The translations under genes and the position numbers were made by a program. From RUG11247 sp050945995 (GTDB lineage Bacteria > Bacillota > Clostridia > Christensenellales > Aristaeellaceae), in NCBI GenBank assembly GCA_050945995.1, contig JBMNUA010000001.1, positions 1 through 34,862 on the forward strand: a stretch of DNA of 34,862 bases. Direction: 5' to 3'. This document shows positions 29,945 through 34,862 of this stretch, piece by piece (positions within the stretch are counted from its first letter, which is position 1; every line of letters begins with the position of its first letter). The notes beneath the pieces were generated by a model. That model did no database searches. It was not told the DNA's origin and saw nothing but the letters and a program-made list of their open reading frames with translations.

Positions 29945-32155
29945 ATGAACCAACCCGCAACCGAACACCATGCGTATCTCTCGGCGGACGAACTGATCGA
30001 GCGAATCCGCAGATACCATCCCGACGACGATATGGATCTCGTGCGCCGCGCCTACACCTTCGGCGAACAGGCGCACGCCGGCAAGCTGCGCCTCTCGGGC
30101 GAGCCGTATTTCACGCACCCCGTCTCCGTCGCGGTGATATTGACCGATCTCATGCTCGATGCGACCACCGTCGCGGCAGGGCTTCTTCACGACTGCGTTG
30201 AGGACGTCGAGGGCATGACCATCCAAATGATCGGCGACATGTACGGTCCGGAGGTCGAACTGCTCGTGGACGGCGTCACCAAACTACGGCACCTCGATTT
30301 TACCTCCCGCGAGGAGGCGCAGGCGGAAACCCTGCGCAAAATGTTCCTCGCCATGGCAAAGGACATCCGCGTGGTGCTGATCAAGCTCGCCGACCGCCTG
30401 CACAACATGCGCACTCTCAAATCCCAGCGTCCGGAGCGCCAAGTGCCCATCGCGCGCGAAACGCTCGATATCTACGCGCCGCTCGCGCACCGCCTGGGCG
30501 TCTACACCATCAAGTGGGAGCTTGAAGACCTCGCCCTTCGCTACATCGACCCCAAGGGCTACTACGACCTTGTGCAAAAGGTCGGCATGAAGCGTGTCGA
30601 GCGCGAAAAACTCATCGCGCAGGTCACCCAGCAGCTCAAAGAACAGCTGCGCCTTGCCGGCATACAGTGTGAGATCGACGGTCGCCCCAAGCATTTTTAT
30701 GCCATCTACCATAAGATGACCTCGCAAAATAAAACCTTCGATCAGATCACCGATCTGATCGCCGTTCGCGTCATCGTCAATACCCAGCAGGATTGCTACT
30801 ATGCCCTCGGCGTGGTGCACACCCTCTGGCCGCAGGTGCCCGGCAGGTTCAAGGATTACATCTCCATGCCCAAGGCGAACATGTACCAGTCGCTACACAC
30901 CACCGTCGTCAACGCCGGCAAGCCCTTCGAGGTGCAAATTCGCACCTTCGACATGCACCGCACCGCGGAGTACGGCATCGCCGCGCATTGGCGCTATAAA
31001 GAGGGCAAGCAGGCGGATGCGCTCGACGAAAAGCTCGCCTGGCTGCGCCGCATCCTCGATTGGCAGAAGGAGACCAGCGACGCCAGCGACTTTGGCGAAA
31101 TGCTCAAGTTTGACCTCTTCGCCGACGAGGTCTTCGTGTTCACGCCCAAGGGCGATGTCATATCGCTCCCACGCGGCGCAACGCCGCTTGATTTCGCGTA
31201 CCGCATCCACTCCGCGGTCGGCAACCGCTGCATCGGCGCGAAGGTGAACGGGCGCATCGTCCCGCTCTCCTCGCAGCTCAACACCGGCGATTTTGTCGAG
31301 GTGATGACCTCGCAATCCTCCCACGGTCCCTCGCGCGATTGGCTCAACATCGTCAAAACCAGCGAGGCGAAGGCAAAAATCCGCGCGTGGCTAAAACGCG
31401 TCAATAAAGAGGAAAACATCATAAAGGGCAAGGAGATGCTCGAGTACGAGGCGAAACGGCTCGGCTTCGCGCTCTCCCAGCTCGTCAAAAACGAGTATAC
31501 CGAGGTGCTCTTCAAACGCTACTCCTACCAGTCGATGGACGATGTCTACGCCGCGATCGGCTTTGGCGGGCTGAGCACCATGCAGGTCGTCAACCGGCTC
31601 GTTGAGGAGTATCGAAAGGATCATAAGTCCGAGCTGCCCGAGCCGAAGCTGCCGACCGTCGAGGAACACGCCGAGGCGAAAAAACGCCAGCAGACGGGCA
31701 CCTCCAAGGGCGTCACCGTGAAGGGCGAAGCGGGCATGCTCGTGCGCTTCGCGCATTGCTGCACCCCGCTTCCGGGCGATCGTATCATCGGCTACATCAC
31801 GCGCGGGCGCGGCGTCTCCGTCCATAAGGAGGACTGTAAGAGCCTGAAAGACCCGGGCGTCGAAAAGGAGCGGCTCATCCAAGTCGAATGGGAGATGGAG
31901 GCCTCCGCGGCGTATGACGCGTACATCCGCATCAGCGCCGTCAACCGCAGCGGTCTGCTCGCGGAGCTGTCGTTGTACTTTGCGTCCGTCGATGTCAACG
32001 TGCAGGCGATCACCGCCCATCCCTCCAAAACGCAGATCGGCATGTCCATCATCAACCTGACCATCACCATCAAAAACACCCAGCAGCTCGAAAAGATCAT
32101 CCGCGATTTGAAGAGCAAACCGGATATCGACGAGGTCTACCGGGTGGCACAGTGA
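29945..32155 (+). CDS. rel: Bifunctional (p)ppGpp synthetase/hydrolase Rel
   Basis: 736 residues from the ATG at 29945, which follows AAAGGAGGTG; a longer upstream frame is shadow of recJ. Rel makes and degrades the alarmone (p)ppGpp in amino-acid starvation. The hydrolase HD domain is intact: H58 in YFTHPVSVAVIL, H82-D83 in LLHDCVEDV, and KLADRLHNMRTL. The synthetase domain shows RPKHFYAIYHKM, ITDLIAVRVIV, the catalytic-loop area and PKANMYQSLHTTVV. A TGS domain (VFVFTPKGDVISLPRGATPLDFAYRIH split by VFVFTPKGDVISLPRG and ATPLDFAYRIH), a helical/zinc-finger region with FAHCCTPLPGD, and a C-terminal ACT domain follow. Both active sites appear functional. In many clostridia an apt gene lies between recJ and rel; it is absent here. 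Confidence 0.97.
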   Translation: MNQPATEHHAYLSADELIERIRRYHPDDDMDLVRRAYTFGEQAHAGKLRLSGEPYFTHPVSVAVILTDLMLDATTVAAGLLHDCVEDVEGMTIQMIGDMYGPEVELLVDGVTKLRHLDFTSREEAQAETLRKMFLAMAKDIRVVLIKLADRLHNMRTLKSQRPERQVPIARETLDIYAPLAHRLGVYTIKWELEDLALRYIDPKGYYDLVQKVGMKRVEREKLIAQVTQQLKEQLRLAGIQCEIDGRPKHFYAIYHKMTSQNKTFDQITDLIAVRVIVNTQQDCYYALGVVHTLWPQVPGRFKDYISMPKANMYQSLHTTVVNAGKPFEVQIRTFDMHRTAEYGIAAHWRYKEGKQADALDEKLAWLRRILDWQKETSDASDFGEMLKFDLFADEVFVFTPKGDVISLPRGATPLDFAYRIHSAVGNRCIGAKVNGRIVPLSSQLNTGDFVEVMTSQSSHGPSRDWLNIVKTSEAKAKIRAWLKRVNKEENIIKGKEMLEYEAKRLGFALSQLVKNEYTEVLFKRYSYQSMDDVYAAIGFGGLSTMQVVNRLVEEYRKDHKSELPEPKLPTVEEHAEAKKRQQTGTSKGVTVKGEAGMLVRFAHCCTPLPGDRIIGYITRGRGVSVHKEDCKSLKDPGVEKERLIQVEWEMEASAAYDAYIRISAVNRSGLLAELSLYFASVDVNVQAITAHPSKTQIGMSIINLTITIKNTQQLEKIIRDLKSKPDIDEVYRVAQ

Positions 32156-32162
32156 GGAACGT

Positions 32163-32612
32163 ATGCGAATTGTAGTACAAAAGGTGACAAGCGCGTCCGT
32201 GCGCGTGGAAGAGGAACTCGTCAGCGAAATCGGCGCGGGGCTTCTCGTGCTCGTGGGCGCGGAGGAGAACGATACCGACGAGGATATGCGCTTCATCGCC
32301 GGGAAGATCGCCGGCATGCGCATCTTCGAGGACGCGGACGACAAACTCAATTTGTGTGTCAAGGACGTGGGCGGCGAGGTGCTGCTCGTCTCGCAGTTCA
32401 CGCTGCTGGGCGACGCGCGCCGCGGGCGCAGACCCAGCTTCTCCCACGCCGCGCCGCCGGAGATCGCCGAACCCATGCTCACCGCGCTCCAAAACGCGCT
32501 CATCGATGCGGGGATCCCCACAAAGACCGGGCGCTTTCGCGCGCACATGCAGGTTCAGCTCGTAAACGACGGGCCTGTCACCATATTGCTCGACAGCAGA
32601 AAGCTGTTTTAG
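32163..32612 (+). CDS. dtd: D-aminoacyl-tRNA deacylase
   Basis: 149 residues, standard length. Dtd removes D-amino acids (and glycine from tRNA-Ala) from mischarged tRNAs. The hallmark SQFTLLGD (77-84) with the SQFT catalytic segment and the NDGPVT motif near the C-terminus (a variant of the usual NxGPxT with the Gly-cisPro) are both visible, as are the start MRIVVQKVTSASVRV and GRRPSFSHAAPP. It begins 7 nt after the rel stop, the usual neighbour in Bacillota; GTGAGGAACG provides a moderate ribosome binding site. Confidence 0.97.
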   Translation: MRIVVQKVTSASVRVEEELVSEIGAGLLVLVGAEENDTDEDMRFIAGKIAGMRIFEDADDKLNLCVKDVGGEVLLVSQFTLLGDARRGRRPSFSHAAPPEIAEPMLTALQNALIDAGIPTKTGRFRAHMQVQLVNDGPVTILLDSRKLF

Positions 32613-32622
32613 GAGAATTGTT

Positions 32623-33204
32623 ATGCTAGAGATACAAACGATCGTCTGCGGCGCGTATCAGGAAAACGCCTACCTCGTAGGTGGCGATTTGCTGATCGAC
32701 CCCGGCGATGATTTAGAAAAACTCGTCGCAGCGGTGAAAGCGCCGCGCGCGATCCTGCTCACACACGGTCATTTCGATCACATGCTCGCGGCAGAGCCGC
32801 TGCAGGAGAAATTTGGGATCGATGTCTACATCCACCCGTCGGACGCGCAGTCCCTGTCTGACGTCGCGCACTCCATGTACGACCCCGCGGTCGCGTCGCT
32901 GCCCGCGCCGTCCGCCGTCCGCCACCTGGTATACGGCGATCGGTTCGAGAATTTTCAAGTGCTCCACACGCCGGGACACAGCCCCGGCTCGATCAGCCTG
33001 TACGACGAAGCGGCGGGCGTGCTGTTCTCGGGCGACACGCTGTTTCGCGCGGGCTTTGGCAGAACCGACCTCGCGGGCGGCAGCATGTTGCAATTGCGCG
33101 CGTCGCTGCGCACGCTGTTTGCGCTCCCGCCGGAAACCCGCGTCTATCCCGGGCATGGCGATGCCACGACCATCGGCGAGGAGCGCGCGAGGTACGGATG
33201 GTGA
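32623..33204 (+). CDS. MBL-fold hydrolase (glyoxalase II-like, YcbL group)
   Basis: 193 residues. Metallo-beta-lactamase fold with the metal motif H48-G-H50-F-D52-H53 in LLTHGHFDHMLA, a third histidine in HTPGHSPGSIS, the bridging aspartate in FSGDTLFRAGFGRTDL and the last histidine in VYPGHGDATTIGEE. It is the short type without the glyoxalase II C-terminal helical domain, usually annotated as hydroxyacylglutathione hydrolase-like; in a gut-type anaerobe the natural thioester is unknown. It sits between dtd and hemZ, an order seen in many clostridial genomes, and overlaps hemZ by 7 nt. AGGAGAA precedes the ATG. Confidence 0.92.
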   Translation: MLEIQTIVCGAYQENAYLVGGDLLIDPGDDLEKLVAAVKAPRAILLTHGHFDHMLAAEPLQEKFGIDVYIHPSDAQSLSDVAHSMYDPAVASLPAPSAVRHLVYGDRFENFQVLHTPGHSPGSISLYDEAAGVLFSGDTLFRAGFGRTDLAGGSMLQLRASLRTLFALPPETRVYPGHGDATTIGEERARYGW

Positions 33205-34664
33205 GCGTTCGATTGTTGACGGAGCTGTCGATGTTTGTTCCCGACTTCTCCGAGATGATCCGCCTGTTTCTGGGCAATGTAGAGATCAGCGCGGATGATG
33301 GCGATATCGTCGTCACCCATCAGATCGCGGAGGGCAAAAACAGCTATGTCGATCTGTGGACGTCGGGGGAGACCATGCACGTTCAGCACACCGTGATCGA
33401 CGAAAAAGAGCCCATCGCCTTCAAACGGCTGCGCAAGCGCGCGGCGAAATCGGGGCTGTATGAGCTGTTAAAGAAGATGACGGGCATCCGCCCGCCGTGG
33501 GGCTCGCTCACGGGCATCCGCCCCACGCGCCTGCTCTATGAGGCGATGGAGGACGGACTGGATCGCGATGCTGCGATCGAGCGTCTGACGCGCGAATTCG
33601 ATGTCGCGCCCTCGCGCGCGCAACTGCTCGGCGAAATCGCGGATGCGCAACAGGGGCTGCGCGAATTGCCGGAGGACGCGTTCGACCTCTACCTCGGCAT
33701 CCCCTTTTGTACCACGCGCTGCGATTATTGCTCGTTCTCCTCCGGCGAAATCGGCGACGGGCGGCTCGTCTCCCCGTATGCCGATGCGCTCATTCGGGAG
33801 ATCAGAACCTGCGGGGTGATGATGCGCGAAAAAGGGCTGCGCGTGCGCGCGGCGTACATGGGCGGCGGCACGCCCACCGCGCTCGATGCCGAATCGCTCG
33901 ACCGTATCCTCGCGGCGGCGCGTGAAGCGTTCCCCGGCGCGGTCGAATGGACGGTCGAAGCGGGGCGACCCGATACGATCGACGCGGGCAAGCTCTCGGT
34001 TCTCAAGGCGCATCGCATTACGCGCATCTCGGTCAACCCCCAGTCCTTCTCAGATGAAACGCTCGCGCGCATCGGGCGCGCGCACAGCGGCGCGGATACC
34101 ATCCATGCGTATCAACTGGCGCGCGCTGCGGGCTTTGACAACATCAATATGGATGTGATCGCCGCGCTCCCGGGCGAGACGGCGGACGATTTTGCGCGCA
34201 CCCTCGAGCAGGTGATCGCGCTCGATCCCGAGAGCGTCACCGTGCACGCGCTCGCCGTCAAGCGCGCAAGCAAATTGCACGAGCAACTGCATGTCGCCGG
34301 CGGCGGTCACGCGCCGCAGGGCGCGGGCGAAGCCGTGCGGATGATCGAGCTCGCGCGCGAACGCCTGACGCGCGCGGGCTATCAGCCCTACTATATCTAT
34401 CGGCAGAAGTACATGGCGGGCAACTTGGAGAACGTGGGCTACGCAAAGCCCGGGCGCGCGTGCCTGTACAACATCGGCAACATGGAGGAGACCGCGCGTG
34501 TGCTCGCCCTCGGCGCGGGCGCAATTTCGAAATGGGTGTTCGACCGCGCGCGCAGGATCGAGCGCGCCCCGAATGTGAAGAACATCGAGGAATACATCGC
34601 GCGCGTGGATGAGATGTGCGCGCGCAAGAAAAAGCTGATCGAGGACGAGGGGGTGCGCGCGTGA
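33198..34664 (+). CDS. hemZ: Radical SAM coproporphyrinogen III oxidase-like protein HemZ
   Basis: 488 residues, the length of HemZ rather than HemN (the extra N-terminal ~160 residues are typical of HemZ). The radical-SAM cluster motif is C171-TTR-C175-DY-C178, followed by the GGGTPTALD block and the glycine/aspartate blocks TVEAGRPDTI and RISVNPQSF. The end HNVGYAKPG-type block appears here as NLENVGYAKPGRACLYNIGNMEE split as ENVGYAKPGRACLYNIGNM. HemZ proteins are thought to act in oxygen-independent haem or other tetrapyrrole steps, though function in haem-poor clostridia is uncertain. The ATG lies 7 nt inside the MBL gene end. Confidence 0.94.
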   Translation: MVSVRLLTELSMFVPDFSEMIRLFLGNVEISADDGDIVVTHQIAEGKNSYVDLWTSGETMHVQHTVIDEKEPIAFKRLRKRAAKSGLYELLKKMTGIRPPWGSLTGIRPTRLLYEAMEDGLDRDAAIERLTREFDVAPSRAQLLGEIADAQQGLRELPEDAFDLYLGIPFCTTRCDYCSFSSGEIGDGRLVSPYADALIREIRTCGVMMREKGLRVRAAYMGGGTPTALDAESLDRILAAAREAFPGAVEWTVEAGRPDTIDAGKLSVLKAHRITRISVNPQSFSDETLARIGRAHSGADTIHAYQLARAAGFDNINMDVIAALPGETADDFARTLEQVIALDPESVTVHALAVKRASKLHEQLHVAGGGHAPQGAGEAVRMIELARERLTRAGYQPYYIYRQKYMAGNLENVGYAKPGRACLYNIGNMEETARVLALGAGAISKWVFDRARRIERAPNVKNIEEYIARVDEMCARKKKLIEDEGVRA

Positions 34665-34862
34665 AACGCGTTGCAGCGGCGCTTGCGCTTTTTCTGCTGT
34701 GCGCGCAGCTCATTGGCTGCGCGCGCAAGAATCCATATGAGGGCGTGCCGAATCCCATCGCGACGATCGAGATGGAAAACGGAGATACCATGCGCATCGA
34801 GCTGTTTGTCTCCGAAGCGCCCAACACCGTCGCGAACTTCGTCAGCCTCGCAAACGCCGGCT
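34661..34862 (+). CDS. Peptidyl-prolyl isomerase (cyclophilin) lipoprotein, 5' part only
   Basis: Starts with GTG overlapping the hemZ stop (GTGA) and runs off the window after 67 codons. The first 20 residues form a lipoprotein signal: positive MKR, hydrophobic VAAALALFLLCAQ and lipobox LIGC with C20 as the lipid-modified residue. After ARKNPYEGVPNP the cyclophilin start is clear: PIATIEMENGDTMRIELF followed by VSEAPNTVANFVSLANAG, where the strand and the NFxxLxxxG motif are diagnostic. It would be a membrane-anchored prolyl isomerase that helps folding of exported proteins. The active-site arginine and the rest lie outside the window. Confidence 0.9.
   Translation, partial: MKRVAAALALFLLCAQLIGCARKNPYEGVPNPIATIEMENGDTMRIELFVSEAPNTVANFVSLANAG

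Overview
The window is a compact, GC-rich bacterial chromosome segment with strong GGAGG-type ribosome binding sites, consensus sigma-A-like promoters and intrinsic terminators. The gene set points to a GC-rich member of the Bacillota, class Clostridia: recJ-rel-dtd-MBL-hemZ, GlpP, DUF368, a YkvI-type permease, an arginine-to-spermidine cluster with carboxyspermidine enzymes, and a clostridial-looking tmRNA tag. The exact lineage is inference; no 16S rRNA is present.

Layout. 1-4.75 kb (+): a polyamine operon, speA (3' part)-speE-speB-carboxynorspermidine synthase-nspC, ending in a GC-rich hairpin. 4.75-6.0 kb: an AT-rich insertion carrying one HTH-methyltransferase gene (-), flanked by a 135-bp direct repeat of the nspC 3' end plus its terminator. 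6.06-6.3 kb (-): tRNA-Pro(CGG) and tRNA-Thr(CGT) in one transcription unit. 6.4-8.8 kb (+): pfkA and an RlmD/RumA-type rRNA methyltransferase. 8.8-10.5 kb (+): an AT-rich island with a CHAP-domain protein and a kinase-fold-like unknown, lying against the 3' end of ssrA. 10.6-12.9 kb (-): smpB-ssrA and a VOC protein-mutY pair. 13.1-15.0 kb (+): DUF368 (PopT-type) and YkvI-type membrane proteins. 15.1-16.1 kb (+): rplM-rpsI. 16.1-16.6 kb: no protein gene, but a promoter-terminator pair on the minus strand that delimits a structured ~220-nt RNA (6S-like candidate). 16.6-22.7 kb (-): a six-gene sugar-related operon (ROK kinase, GNAT, GH42 beta-galactosidase, ferredoxin-type aldo/keto reductase, GlpP, metallophosphoesterase). 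22.8-24.5 kb: an MBL hydrolase (+) convergent with a PHP histidinol-phosphatase-like gene (-). 24.6-34.9 kb (+): secD-secF, then recJ-rel-dtd-MBL-hemZ-cyclophilin lipoprotein (cut by the window end).

How the genes work together. The first operon turns arginine into agmatine, putrescine and spermidine, and contains both an aminopropyltransferase and the carboxyspermidine dehydrogenase/decarboxylase pair. smpB and ssrA form the trans-translation ribosome rescue system. secDF powers protein export, and recJ, rel and dtd serve DNA repair, the stringent response and tRNA quality control.

Most notable: (i) the nspC 3'-end duplication around a foreign methyltransferase gene; (ii) repeated partial copies of the recJ 5' end, each with its own RBS and ATG, ahead of the real recJ start; (iii) the candidate structured RNA at 16.34-16.56 kb; (iv) a SecF whose extracytoplasmic domain is internally duplicated; (v) a polyamine operon whose chemistry could run by more than one route; (vi) an AT-rich two-gene island beside ssrA.
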